In this document: positions 51,491 to 62,483 of the stretch, piece by piece
Layout of the letters: each line of letters opens with the position of its first letter
Position numbering within the stretch: position 1 is the first letter of the stretch
Source of the DNA: Rhynchopus sp. YZ270_cl-10
Taxonomy: Eukaryota; Euglenozoa; Diplonemea; Diplonemida; Diplonemidae
Direction of reading: 5' to 3'
Assembly (NCBI GenBank): GCA_964035575.1
Contig: OZ037835.1
Coordinates: 620,001-684,000, forward strand
Length of the DNA stretch: 64,000 bases
Notes under the pieces: generated by a model
What the model was told of the DNA's origin: nothing
Database searches by the model: none
What the model saw: only the letters and a program-made list of their open reading frames with translations
Position numbers and translations under genes: made by a program

Positions 51491-52195
51491 CTAAAAGTCT
51501 TCCTCCGACACCGTTGTAATGGATGGGAGTGAGTGCAGCTCTGCTGTCGACGGGACGGAGAACCCTGTATACGCAAACGGTGCCTGGAAGGCGGCAGCAC
51601 GGCGGCGCTCGGCAATGAGACGCTGCTGCAGCTCTAGGTCCGTCTCTGCAAGGCTGCTCCCTCCGACCACTTCGCCCTTGGGTGCACTGTGCACACCCCC
51701 ACGCCCCACCCCAGCCCGGACGTCCCCTGCTGCACTCCTCGCAGCAACACGCTTCGTGACAACCTCCTCCCGCCCGTAAGGGTACATTGCAGTAAGCATA
51801 GGCGGTGCGGAGCCCCAAAAGGATTGTACACTGCGGAGGATGTCGGGTGTGAGGTGGCGTGCTGCCTCGGTGATCTGCGCGGTGTTTGCACAGTCAATCG
51901 CGGAGGCAAGCGTTTGCGGGTTGGAAGCAAAGAGGGCAAGTATGTCCGCAAGCCTGCCTGGGTCTTCCTGAAAGACCTGCATAGCCTCTGCAATCGCAGC
52001 AGTGTCCACTGCGAGGCAGTCCCCCGCAGGTACCGCAACAAGCTCGGCCACATCGACGGCCCGCATCTGTGCCACCACCTCTGCGCGTCGTGGCTGCACC
52101 TCCCCGACGGCAAGCTGTGTTTTCCTGTATCCTCCTAACAGAGGCACATCACCTTCAGAGTTGAACCCACCTGAGGTAGACCGTGCAGTGGTCAT
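51491..52195 (-). CDS. Conserved 234-residue protein, function unknown
   Basis: I chose the ATG at 52195 because the open frame upstream (to 52480) is AT-rich and non-coding in character, while codon bias starts here. It follows an acceptor-like ACATACAG and a pyrimidine-rich leader. The protein is mostly alpha-helical in appearance: RRAEVVAQMRAVDVAELVAV, QEDPGRLADILALFASNPQT, LELQQRLIAERRRAAAFQ. It has no signal peptide or TM segment. It lies just upstream of pseudo-cyclase C, and a broken copy lies just upstream of pseudo-cyclase B, so the pair was duplicated as a unit. Family not recognised. Confidence 0.8.
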   Translation of the reverse strand: MTTARSTSGGFNSEGDVPLLGGYRKTQLAVGEVQPRRAEVVAQMRAVDVAELVAVPAGDCLAVDTAAIAEAMQVFQEDPGRLADILALFASNPQTLASAIDCANTAQITEAARHLTPDILRSVQSFWGSAPPMLTAMYPYGREEVVTKRVAARSAAGDVRAGVGRGGVHSAPKGEVVGGSSLAETDLELQQRLIAERRRAAAFQAPFAYTGFSVPSTAELHSLPSITTVSEEDF

Positions 52196-52520
52196 ATGGG
52201 GGGAGGGGGGGAGGGAAACACTGTATGTGAAGTTTCTTCGTATAATTGGTGGAGAGGTCAGGTGGTGAGGGAGGGGGAAGGGAAGGGAAGGTTTTAAAAA
52301 GGCATGTTTTTTATTATATTGTCGTTTCGTATTCTGTGGGTTATTCAGCAACTCTGACTTCAAGTCTGTGGGGGGTTGTTTAGAGGTTTCTAAGTCAGTA
52401 GGATACACAACGTATTTTCTGTTTTTCGGTCGGGGGGTGGTTTTGTGCGACATGAAAGCGTAAAAAGCGCCATTTTTCAATTTGATTCGCAGACCGATTT
52501 CTCAGGGACAAAGTTGCAAA

Positions 52521-52610
52521 ATGCTCGAGAGACTCGTTCCTCTTTGCTTGTTGCTCAAAAGACTATACACGGGGAGGGGGGAAAATAAAGGTTGTGTGTT
52601 GTTCGCTTCC
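52521..52610. repeat. W repeat, copy
   Basis: GAGACTCGTTCCTCTTTGCT, then TTGCTCAAAAGACTATACAC, then GGGGAGGGGGGAAAATAAAG. Other copies are at 24857-24950, 37903-37960 and 53126-53215. On the minus strand the G-run becomes a pyrimidine tract followed by GTATAG. Confidence 0.7.
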
Positions 52611-53125
52611 ACACCACTTCTGTACTTCTGATTCAGATTCAAGTCTATTGGCTGTCCTTACAAGCACCTGCCAAAACGCTCGCCTGGGTGTGAAATTTTC
52701 TCTCTCTCTCTCTTTTCTCTCTTCGACTTGAGAACGGTAAACATGCAAATTTTCGGAAAAAATATGCGGGAAGGTGGATACGCAGACGCACGGCTTTTCA
52801 CGAGGGTCTCGAGCATTTTGCCTAATACGATGTGTTAACTAAAATAGAATCTTCACTGCACTTCAGGACATGACGATGTGAATAAAATGAAATACCCCCC
52901 CTTCTTTATTTATTCGTTGTTTGTTGTTTGTTGATCGCATCCATCCCCAGTTTTTTTCAAACCCCAAAAGTCCCGAAAACCCCGAAAAACCCGCGTCCTG
53001 AAGTACGGTGGAGAGGTGGAGCACAAGGGGGGAAGGGGAAAACGGTAAAACTCATGGCAATCGACGAGCGCGCCTTTCATTTCCAGACGTATTGCATACT
53101 CGTACAAAAGAAACAAAGAGGGAAG

Positions 53126-53215
53126 ATGCTCGAGACCCTCATTCCTCTTTGCTTGTTGCCTAAAAGACTATAAACGGGGAGGGGGAAAAAAACAAAGTCT
53201 ATTTGTTGTTCGCTC
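53126..53215. repeat. W repeat, copy
   Basis: Same order of blocks as the copy at 52521 (CTCATTCCTCTTTGCTTG, AAAAGACTATAAACGGGG, TTGTTGTTCGCTC). Confidence 0.7.
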
Positions 53216-53572
53216 TGCAAAATTTCGTCCATAATGACATTTGTTGCATTTTCTATTCAAAACTTCACACACAACGCTTTTTGGTTTTTTGGGAGACACA
53301 CAAGGTGCCAAGGTTCTATGATATGCACGGAACCACCCTGCACCTGTTTGTCATGTTGTTTCCCGTGCAATACATGGAGAAACGTTTCGCACTCGAAACT
53401 AGGAATGCATGCGAACATGAGTTGTGCGAGGTGGTTGTTGTGGCACTTGAAGGTCAACCAATTTTACAACCCCTTCCTCACTCGACTCTTTCCTCTCTTG
53501 CCAAATGCACATAACAAAACCCCCCCTCCCATCCCTTTTACGGGGTTCATTTCTCTCTTGAGGCACACAGCC

Positions 53573-54490
53573 TCAGAGACATACACATTGACACCTGACA
53601 TCGTCCTTTTTGAAGATGTTTTCCGACAAAACGGCGCTCGATCCGTCTACGTTGATGCTGATTGCACGGAGCTTGCATTTTTTGAAGCACCCTCTTCCGG
53701 TTGCCTCCACACTCGCCCACCCAGAGAGGTCGACTTCTGTCAACGCTGTGCATCCCCACAGGAAGCCGTATTCAATGTCTGTGACATTGCTCCACCCAGC
53801 CAGATGCAGTGTGGTCAATGAGGAGCACAAGGCGAGAAAGTAATCCTTAATGGACACAACACTGTGCCACCCAGACATATCTAGTGTAGTGAGCGCACGG
53901 CAGTTGTTGAGGAAGGAGTGTCCGATCTCTCTGACGCTGCTCCAGCCAGACAAATCCAGTGCGGTCAATACACGGCAGCCGCAGATGAAGCTGCTCTGGA
54001 TAACAGACACGCTGGTCCACCCAGACAAGTTTGATGCTCTCAGTGCAGTGCAGTCGTAGAGGAAGCCCTCGCAGATTGTTGTAACAACTGGGACAGTGTT
54101 GAGATCAAGTTCCTCCAACGTGGACTCTCTCAAGAAGTCAAATGGGATCTTAGTAACGACTTCTGCCTGCAGAAACAAATGAACCAGCTTGGGATCTTCC
54201 AGACCTTTGAACCGTTCTGCTGTCAGAGTTGTCTCGCCCAATGCACGAAGAGCTGCAATGGCACCGTCCTTCTGCGACAGCGTCTTCGTCAGAACAACTG
54301 TGTCCCCAGCACTCAGCTGCGTCGTGTTGTCTCCTTCGACCATCACCTTCCCTCCGAAGCTAATGTCAAATCCGTCTTCGCGCAACTCTGCTGCAGACGC
54401 CACCTTCCGCCGTATGTCCGCAGTTGTATCATCCACACCCACCTCGACTGTGTACTTCTCTCCGTCAAAGCTCTCCACACATATTTCCAT
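53573..54490 (-). CDS. Ubiquitin-like / leucine-rich repeat protein, second member
   Basis: 305 residues with the same plan as 34271-35641. A ubiquitin-like start (YTVEVGVDDTTADIRRKVAS, FGGK, TQLSAGDTVVL) is followed by a shared linker (AALRALGE, LFLQAEVVTKIP). From about 115 there are about seven 23-residue LRRs of the form ALTxLDLSGWxSVxxIxxxFL. The consensus uses SGW where the other protein has SPL, so the two have expanded their repeats separately. The last 35 residues are non-repeat (AISINVDGSSAVLSEN). No membrane segment. Function unknown. Confidence 0.92.
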   Translation of the reverse strand: MEICVESFDGEKYTVEVGVDDTTADIRRKVASAAELREDGFDISFGGKVMVEGDNTTQLSAGDTVVLTKTLSQKDGAIAALRALGETTLTAERFKGLEDPKLVHLFLQAEVVTKIPFDFLRESTLEELDLNTVPVVTTICEGFLYDCTALRASNLSGWTSVSVIQSSFICGCRVLTALDLSGWSSVREIGHSFLNNCRALTTLDMSGWHSVVSIKDYFLALCSSLTTLHLAGWSNVTDIEYGFLWGCTALTEVDLSGWASVEATGRGCFKKCKLRAISINVDGSSAVLSENIFKKDDVRCQCVCL

Positions 54491-54547
54491 ATCTTGGTGT
54501 TTTTGGAGTACGTTTCTGAGATATCATGTCTTGTCATTTTTGGGGGG

Positions 54548-54600
54548 CTGGGGGTACACCCATGGTGGAGGTAACAAGGTTGGGGGGAGTAAAAAAAAGC
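54548..54600 (-). promoter_or_regulatory. Putative splice acceptor upstream of the second LRR gene
   Basis: On the minus strand, TTTTTTTTACTCCCCCCAAC continues to GGGTGTACCCCCAG, a pyrimidine-rich run ending in AG about 58 bases before the ATG. Confidence 0.45.
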
Positions 54601-54604
54601 ACTG

Positions 54605-56200
54605 CCTCAAATCACGTTCTTCTTGTTGTTCATACGTTGTGGGTTCTTCCACACTATGACTTTAGGTCAGTGGGGGGTTTCTTTTGTTTCCTTTTGTTTA
54701 GGTTCGTGTGTGGATAGTTTCTTAGTCAGTTGGACCAAGTTTTTTAATATGTTTTTCAAGTTTTTGAAAACTTGAAAATATAAAAAAAAACTTGGAAAAA
54801 ATCACGTGTAGCAACAGAATGCATCGGCTCCACGCCCATCCTCCCAGCTTACTTCCATTGGGGTGTGGTTTCGCAAAATTCGGTGGAATTTTTGAAATCC
54901 TGTACACGCTCTGTAGATTCTAAAAACGGGGGGGTTGCGAAACGGGAAACAGGGGGTTATTTTAAGGTTTTTGGGAGGAAATAAGCTCAAAAAACCTCAA
55001 AAAATATCTCAAAAACTGCCCGCCGCCCCCAACCCGATTTTCCAATCGGAGAGGGTGACACACCACTACACCACTTGTATCAAAACCTAGGTGAGCAACA
55101 GTAAGAAAAGTATATAAGATGAACCTAAGCGTGTGCTTGGTCACCTTGTTGGGAGCAAAATACAAGAGTACGCACTGAGTGACGGGGTGCTGTGGAAAAA
55201 AAAAGGTGACGAGCTAAACCAGCCAATGAAGGGGTCCCGAGATAACTACTGATCTAAGAAAACATCTGGTGGTGTGGCTGAGTCCAAAAAAGGTCACTTG
55301 ATCAGGACTTGGTCAGGGTGCGTTTTTGGATTTTTCAGCCACACCGTTGGAGGGGTAAATAATATTTTTGGTTATATAGACAGAGCGTGTGTCCTGACAC
55401 TGGATAAATAAAAAATCATGATGAAAGTAAAAGTTGCAAGATAAATATGCCTCACGCAGATGTGCATACACTTCTAAAAAACTAGTGGATATTGGATTTC
55501 AAAAAAAACGGGGGATGTGACCCCCCCTCTGCTGCGGTAATACGTGACTACCCCCACGTGTGCGCGTATTATGCGTTACAATACGTACACCATATTCGTA
55601 CATCCAATTATCGACCGTAAAAAAGGTCGAACTTCCAGAAAAATCGTGAAAAGGTCGAATCTTATTACGGTTTGTACGAGTGCGGATATGCATAGGTCGG
55701 ATACATATAACAAAAACCGCCACGTATCACGTATATTATGCATTTGCCACTCCACCTCAGATGAGGGGTTTCACGGTTGACATCACGGCCAAGGGGCAAA
55801 AACTACGGGAGGGGGTACAAAAAAAATAGGGGGTTTTTTGGGATTTTATTTCAAGCCCGACTAGGTCTGTTTTGACATAAAATAACTCTTTTTTTCTACC
55901 CAAAACTGCTCAGAAATGTCAAAAACAAAAAACCCCTTGTAAAGGATTTTGACCTGACGCACAGAAATGAGGGTGAGTGCACAACACGAGGGGAGGGAGG
56001 GGATAAACAGAAAAAGCCTCAGATGTGACTACTCCATTCGTTTTCTCTTGTGTACAAAAAGGACAAAAAAAATCAATGTTCAAAATGTTGAGATTGACAA
56101 AGCCCATGGGCGAACCCTGGTCTGTCACCAGCTAACATACCAACAGAGAGAGAGAGAGAGCACTGGGAGGATATAGGGATGTATACCGGTACAAGTATGC
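54605..56200. other. Intergenic, no gene; fold-back core at about 55590-55680
   Basis: Includes a decayed copy of the TACCGTA fold-back core (TTATCGACCGTAAAAAAGGT, then TTATTACGGTTTGTACGAG) and a CCTAAGCGTGTGCTTGGTCA motif (55124-55143). A diverged Z left end (GTACACGCTCTGTAGATTCT) is at 54902. No coding-like frame. Confidence 0.5.
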
Positions 56201-56457
56201 CTGGTGGTTGTATTGTGATAACTGCTCATCATAATACATAACACACATCACAATACAGCTGTATTGTGATGTGTATTACCGTATTCGTACAAATTATCGA
56301 CCGTAAAAATGTTCGACCTTTTCAGGATTTTTCTGGAAGTTCGACCTGTTTTTACGGTCGATAATTTGTACGAATACGGTAATACACATCACAATACAGC
56401 TGTATTGTGATGTGTGTTATGTATTATGATGGGCAATTTATCACAAAACGGCCACCA
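56201..56457. mobile_element. Near-perfect palindromic fold-back element, about 257 bp
   Basis: The arms run from GGTTGTATTGTGATAACTG through CACATCACAATACAGCTGTA and TACCGTATTCGTACAAATTA to CGACCGTAAAAA, and are mirrored on the right. The spacer is about 45 bp. Core copies lie at 47309-47417 and about 55590-55680. Confidence 0.8.
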
Positions 56458-56459
56458 CT

Positions 56460-58012
56460 ACCCGTGTCCCCGACGTGCAAAGTGCCGGATATTCGGCCGA
56501 ACCCTGGTTCAGAATTCCTATCTCGGCCTTGCAAAAAGTGCTTTTAAAATATCGGGTCTTTGTTTGTGTGCTAAAGCGGTGTAACAAAAAGGTGGAAAAA
56601 AAAAAAGTGTGAACTGAAATTGGTGTTGGTGCTTTGTAAATCGAAGTGAATCAAATAAAACAGACAATTGCAAAAAGCAAGCTTTTTTGTTTTCTGTTTT
56701 GTTTGCCCAATCATTTTAGTACTGACAACTAAAAAGATGTGGTTATGTGGAACAAAATAAAGGACAATAAAAAATAACTTTCGCACGAAAAAAAAGTTGA
56801 CATAAAATACAAACTGTGGTTGATGCAAACAACTCCAACTGACACACGTACGATGCCAGCCATCTGGCCTACAACAGTAAATATAAAAAGGAAACCTAAT
56901 GACTTGCCCGTACGCACAAGAGAATACAAATCCCTCTCCTGGCAGTAGGGTGCATGCAACGTACCCAAACTATTTATTTTCTTTAGGTGGATTGTTCGTT
57001 TCTGATAAGGGGTCCAAATAATAGCAGTTTTATCAAATAACCTTTTTTTCGCCGCTTTTTAGTTCAAAGTTACGAACACAGTTTCCACGTAACTTTTTCT
57101 GTTTCACCGCTGCGATTTTTGGCTTTTCAAAGTGACCGAATAATAAAGTTATTTGGACCCCCCTTTAAGATAAACCTAAGTCCTCTCGTGCTTTGTCATC
57201 ATGAAAAAAAAACTTGAGCGGATTCAGAAAAAAAAAGTCAAATGTTTTCAGATTTCGAGAGCAAAAAAAAACCCCTCCGAATATTTCATGATATCCAGAA
57301 TTGTGTTTCGGTGGGGGAGGGGACCCTTATATTCTGTCGCGCTACAAAATTTTTCAACAAAAAAACCATAAAATAATCAATACAAATCAAAAAGGGGGGG
57401 GGAAACGCACGTAGAGGGGTATCTAGGGGTATTGCACTTTGGGTTGGCTTTTTTTCTATCTCTTTTCTTGACGTTTTTGTCACCCCCCATTTCGCCCAGT
57501 TTTTCGTAACGAATTTGATGCGGGGATGAAAACTTTGGTAAACTGAGCCTACACCTCGCAGTGCTTACACGGCGACCAAATAGGTGATGACATGATACAT
57601 AACATGTTAAATGACGTGATACTGCATGGTGTTGTTATCCTGTCATTTGCACATGGTACGCAACACATCATCATGTGTACTTGGTCGGCCGTTAGTCATC
57701 CGAACAAAATAAAAAGGGAAAATCACCCGACACACCAGACACCACAGTGACGGGGTGGCAAGACTAAACTGTGGTAGCAAGAACGTTTCTTTCTTGTGCA
57801 ACAAACAAAATATGACAACACTGTGTGCCGTCAGAGCAAGGTGCAAACAATACATTGCGTGTGGAAGCGTTTCGGCGACACTAATACGGTGGGTCACTAA
57901 TAAGAACACAAAGAGACATGCTTATCTTATTACCTCAACAAGTAGAGCGGGTTTGCCAAGTGCTCTTCATTGGTGTCCACTGGAATAGGTATCCGATAGG
58001 TATATGGGTCAG
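56460..58012. other. Intergenic, no gene recognised
   Basis: AT-rich. A CCTAAGTCCTCTCGTGCTTT motif lies at 57174-57193. Short ORFs only. Confidence 0.5.
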
Positions 58013-58156
58013 TCCATAAACCACCCCCCCCAAAAGGTAACACGACGGACTAGTTATGACCATGACAGGTGATCTTACTAGTAAAATGACAGGTGAAATT
58101 TTTTGACAGGTGGTACCTGTCATTTTGACAGGTACCACCTGTCAAAATACAGGCAC

Positions 58157-58285
58157 CAGGTACCCAGGTGCCCAGGTACCCAGGTACCCAGGTACCCAGG
58201 TACCCAGGTACCCAGGTACCCAGGTACCCAGGTACCCAGGTACCCAGGTACCCAGGTACCCAGGTACCCAGGTACCCAAGTACCC
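58157..58285. repeat. Octamer minisatellite (CAGGTACC)n
   Basis: About 15 copies of an 8-bp unit, each containing the palindrome GGTACC. It is next to GACAGGTGGTACCTGTC palindromes. Confidence 0.92.
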
Positions 58286-58429
58286 CCAATGACATAACGA
58301 AGTATCGCTTGAAAGTACCGTTCAATAACCTTTCTTGGGTGTGCATGAAGTAGGACACAAGGTATATCAAACGATAAATCAATCAGATAAACGTTACATC
58401 ATCGGAAAATTGTTGGCACCGCCGCCCTG

Positions 58430-59230
58430 TCTTCGTATTTATTACGTCGACAGGCCAAACAGCGTTGGGCTCAGAAGAAGCAGTGCAAAACACTGGGGAT
58501 CAACATGAGAACCAACTCCCAACAACACAGGCTACCAAAGTAGCAGGTGGGGTGTTGCGGGTGTTTGGGGTGAAAGAAAATCGATTTTGGTAAGTTCCAG
58601 CAGAAAATTCTTAAGTTTGCACTAGTCGAGAGAGGCTTACCCGCTGCAGTGAAGCAGTGCACCCATTTAAGGATGGAGAAGCGTGACACGCACATACAAG
58701 TATGTACGTTACTTCAACAAAGGCTGAATTCTGGTAATTCTAAGGGATGTGAATTCAGCCACCACGCAGGTAGTGTTTTAAGGTTCCTCGCTTTGTTCTG
58801 CACAGCGGGCTTATGATACAAAGGAGTTGCCCCCGCTCTCTTTCGCGCAAACTTAAGAAAATTCTGAAGTAACTACAACCTGGCGTGCGGGTACAGATGC
58901 ATTGCTTTGTTCTTTCCTCAAAGTCATGTGTGATCTCTCGGGTCTGTACTAAAGTCAGTGTTTAGATAAGCATCCACTTGACTCGTTCTAACAACCGTTG
59001 AAATCTAGAACAAAACAACACACTGCCCCTTCTCACACCAAGCCGCCATGCTTCAAGAGCATGCCCTGGGCAAAAATTACTGTGACAAAAATTGGTTTCT
59101 GGGGGAACGCAATATTTTCTTGTGCCTAGTCCTCCGCAAGCAGAGGACAGACTTTCCGGATCCCGAAGTCGAATTTCTTGCACTAGCTATGCTCCCTGGG
59201 TTAAATGGCTATAGCAGTGACTGACTAAGA
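58430..59230. repeat. Diverged long duplication, copy 2 (partner 2640-3410)
   Basis: Same ordered landmarks as copy 1. Here it lies inside element E1, which suggests copy 1 is a relic of a related element. Confidence 0.65.
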
Positions 59231-61521
59231 GTTTCATAATAATTGGGGTGGTCTCGGTCGCCACCTGATTTTGAAATATTTGCACCAGCTCGTCCGTCGG
59301 CACTGCTTCGCTGTCACAATGAAGGGTCGTCGGTTCGGGTACCTGTTAAGAGAAATTGAGGACAAAAGTGACGTTACTAACAAAAAAAAAGAAGTTGAGT
59401 CAATGACTTGAAATACAAAACCCTCTCGTGAACAGTGTACCTTGGTACATGACCGGCTGTACCGGGGCGGACACCCAACAAGAGATAGATAGAGGAGCAC
59501 AAATCTTGGTAGTCGCTAATTTGGGCGGGAAAAAATAGCTTCAATTTACATCCGGAGACGAGACGTACATCCAGAGCGGGACAATGTCGAAAAGGGGGAG
59601 CGGGGGTGGTGAAAACCGGGGGTTAAAAACATACCTCGCACTCGGTCCACTCTCCAGGTACGAGAACATCATTGGACGTACAAACCCACCACTGCGTCAG
59701 TAAATAGCTATTTCCCTCCCTCCCGCCAGGTTCGAGGGAGCACTTGAGGGAGGACAAAAAATGCCTGGTTCGCGCAGGTAGTTTTCTTACGGGAAAAATC
59801 TGGGGGGCCGGGCGGGGCCGTGTTGCTGAGAATAACTCGCACTCTGCCCGGTGTGAACAAGCCCACACCAAAGCAATGGCTGTACAAGTCGATTTTTGCA
59901 GGGGTGGGCGGGACCCGGGCTTTTTCCATTTTTTTGGATCGGGCACCAGGTTTTTTATAAGGATTTCAGGTGATTTTTGGATTTTTCTGAGAACACGCTG
60001 CCCCCCTGCCGAAACATGTTCTCGTTTTTCCCTTTTGGGGGGATTTTTGGCCTTTTTCGGGTTTTCCGAGCATCTCCGCAAACTTTTACCCTCACTGTAA
60101 CGGGGTCATTTTGAAAAAAATGGACAAGTTCTTGGCTGATACACGTTTTGGTCGAGTTACTTAGCGGGGTTAAATTGAACTACGATTCTGGACCCACTGT
60201 AACGTGAACCGCCCCCTCGAAATTCAAGAAGGGGTCCCAAACCCGGGCGCGCTACGTGCGGCGCCGCAGGCGAAAAAAAATTAGGGTACATTGTAAAAAA
60301 TGCAGCGGGATTTTTGATGAAGAATAGTGATTTTGTGCATAAAAGGTAAATACGTCCCGAGCCCGGCGCGCGTAGCGCGCCGGAAGTTCTGGGCCTCCGG
60401 CGGAGAAACTAGAATTCCTGGCCTAAAAAGGGTCCGAGCTTTCGCACGGTGGTGGGTGGGGTGGATCTTTATGATATTCAAAGAGATGCAGAAGCTCTGC
60501 GGACACCTCCTCACTGAGGTACTCGCGGGATGGTTCTTGGCATGCAAGAGTGCATCAAGGGGTTCGTCGACAACTTGTGAGCGGAGACGTGTCTTCACCA
60601 ACTTCAATCACGAAAATTCCCGCTCATCTTCGCAAGACGAAACAGGGGGTCAGAAGGCGAGTCGCACAAACTCGCATTATCCCGTACTCCTTCTTCAGTT
60701 GCGTCTTCATCTCCTCTCTGCTTGTCCCCGGCTTCGCCGGATCCACCAGGAGCTTCTCCCCACTCCTTGTCATCTCCGAGGTCGGGTTGCAACGGAAGGA
60801 AATAGTCGGCAGATGGCTCGGGCGAGGAGGCTGGGAGGAAGATGAAAGAGGTGGGCGGCCCTTCGGGCCCCACCCCACCTCTTCAATTTTTTTATTTGTA
60901 TTTTTATTTTTTTCCAATGAAGAATTCTTCATCGGATTCTTCAGCGCGGAAAGACTGATTATGGCTTAGTACCGCACTCCCGTGTATTTGGTGCACCCAG
61001 ATGGTCAAACACCCGATTTTTGCGTTTTTTTTTGCATTTTTTTGCATTTTTTCGCCCAGTATTGAGGACGTGTGGGGGTGAGGACCACCGAGGGCAATTT
61101 TGTGAATTTTTTTGGGGTCAAAAATTGACTTGTCTTTCGTAAATCCCACGAAAAATCGGGTGCGCAAAATCGCGTTATAGACCCCCATAGATGCTCAAAA
61201 GTGTCAAATTTTGCTTTTAATGGCCTCAAATCGTCGAAATTCGCCCTAAAAGGGGGCAAAAAAAAAAATTCGAGAGTCCCTTTCCCTGGGAGGCAATAGC
61301 CACCGGCAAAAACACCTGTCATATGACAGGTGGTACCTGTCATTTTGACAGGTACCACCTGTCATTTGACAGGTACCACCTGTCAAAATGACAGGTGCAC
61401 CTGTCATTTTACAGGTACCACCTGTCATATTACTAGTAATATTCAATTATCACCTGTCATATTTATAACTAGTAACACCACCTGTCATATCACCTGTCAT
61501 GGCCATAACTAGTCCGTCGTG

Positions 61522-62483
61522 AACCTGGGGTCCTTATTTTTATTTCCTCTGGGTTCTACTGGGACTTTCTCCCCAATTTTTTTTTTAATGAACTCAGAGT
61601 TAAGTTTCTGGGTTCAATAAAAAAAACGACGAGCAAAAAGTCCAATTGGAAATTTGATGGATACCCCCCGAGAGCAAAATAAACCAACGGTAAAAATTGG
61701 TACCCTTGGTTTCCTATAGGTTCCTATAGGAAACCTACATTTTCCCATAATTTCCCACACAACTTACTTGACAACAGGATGAAAACAAATACAAAAATGG
61801 CAAAAGTGAGTAAAACCGTGCAAGGGGCACTGGACTTTGCTAGGGCTCTGGGGGAAACGCAGTTCTCAGGGGAGAAGACTCGCAAGGAGGTTCTTGCCTA
61901 CGCGAAGGCACGCAGTTGTTACCGTAGGGGTTTCCGGGAAGACGTGTGGTTCAAAGCTTTATGGAAAGCGAGAGGAATATCCCTCATCCTTCACAGGAAG
62001 AACACCACCCGTGGGGGACGCGCGGTCCAACTGTATTTCTGCAGTAACCTGGATGAGTGTGTGGGTGTGCCATCAGAAGGTACGGAGGAGGAGGAGGATG
62101 AGGAGGAGGAGGAAGAGGAAGGTCTGCCTGATATTGTGCCAGGAAAGGAGCCGAAATGTCGTGATGTCGATTTGCTGAAGGAGTGGGTCCAAGCTTGATG
62201 AGTGCAGTGTTGGGGGATTTCTTGTTCCGGGTCGTGAACGTAACCCTCGCTTCCATATTCTCAACCCTTGGTTTCCTATAGGAACCTATAGGAAACCAAG
62301 GGTACCAATTTTTACCGTTGGTTTATTTTGCTCTCGGGGGGTATCCATCAAATTTCCAATTGGACTTTTTGCTCGTCGTTTTTTTTATTGAACCCAGAAA
62401 CTTAACTCTGAGTTCATTTAAAAAAAAATTGGGGAGAAAGTCCCAGTAGAACCCAGATGAAATAAAAATAAGGACCCCAGGTT
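61522..62483. mobile_element. Element E2: 962 bp, 214-bp inverted repeats, one ORF
   Basis: Inverted repeats 61522-61735 and 62270-62483 are almost identical (one clear substitution and one homopolymer difference seen). They begin AACCTGGGGTCCTTATTTTT and end at TTTCCTATAGG palindromes. The unique interior (534 bp) is mostly the ORF 61779-62198. E2 interrupts the right end of E1 between GTCCGTCGTG and TTACCTTTT; the intact sequence is given by E1's left end. The high arm identity implies recent activity or arm conversion. Confidence 0.85.
61779..62198 (+). CDS. 139-residue protein carried by element E2, function unknown
   Basis: Starts with ATG at 61779 (a second ATG at residue 7), preceded by an acceptor-like CTTACTTGACAACAG. 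The N-terminal two-thirds is basic and helical (VQGALDFARALGETQFSGEK, then EVLAYAKARSCYRRGFREDV and WFKALWKARGISLILHRKN). Then come a short strand-like stretch (RAVQLYFCSN) and an acidic run (EEEEDEEEEEEE). The tail reads CRDVDLLKEWVQA. It has no DDE, HUH or recombinase signature and is far too short for a transposase, so it may be a DNA-binding accessory factor or cargo. It is the only gene in the element and fills most of the interior. Confidence 0.7.
   Translation: MKTNTKMAKVSKTVQGALDFARALGETQFSGEKTRKEVLAYAKARSCYRRGFREDVWFKALWKARGISLILHRKNTTRGGRAVQLYFCSNLDECVGVPSEGTEEEEDEEEEEEEGLPDIVPGKEPKCRDVDLLKEWVQA

Noticed and set aside
53203-53821. Plus-strand ORFs of 103 and 195 residues
   Set aside because: Partly antisense to the LRR gene and starting in a W repeat. 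No family resemblance.
60281-60932. Minus-strand frames with coding-like pieces (GEKLLVDPAKPGTSREEMKT)
   Set aside because: Split over frames with no start and no recognised family. Noted as a possible relic inside E1 but not annotated as a gene.
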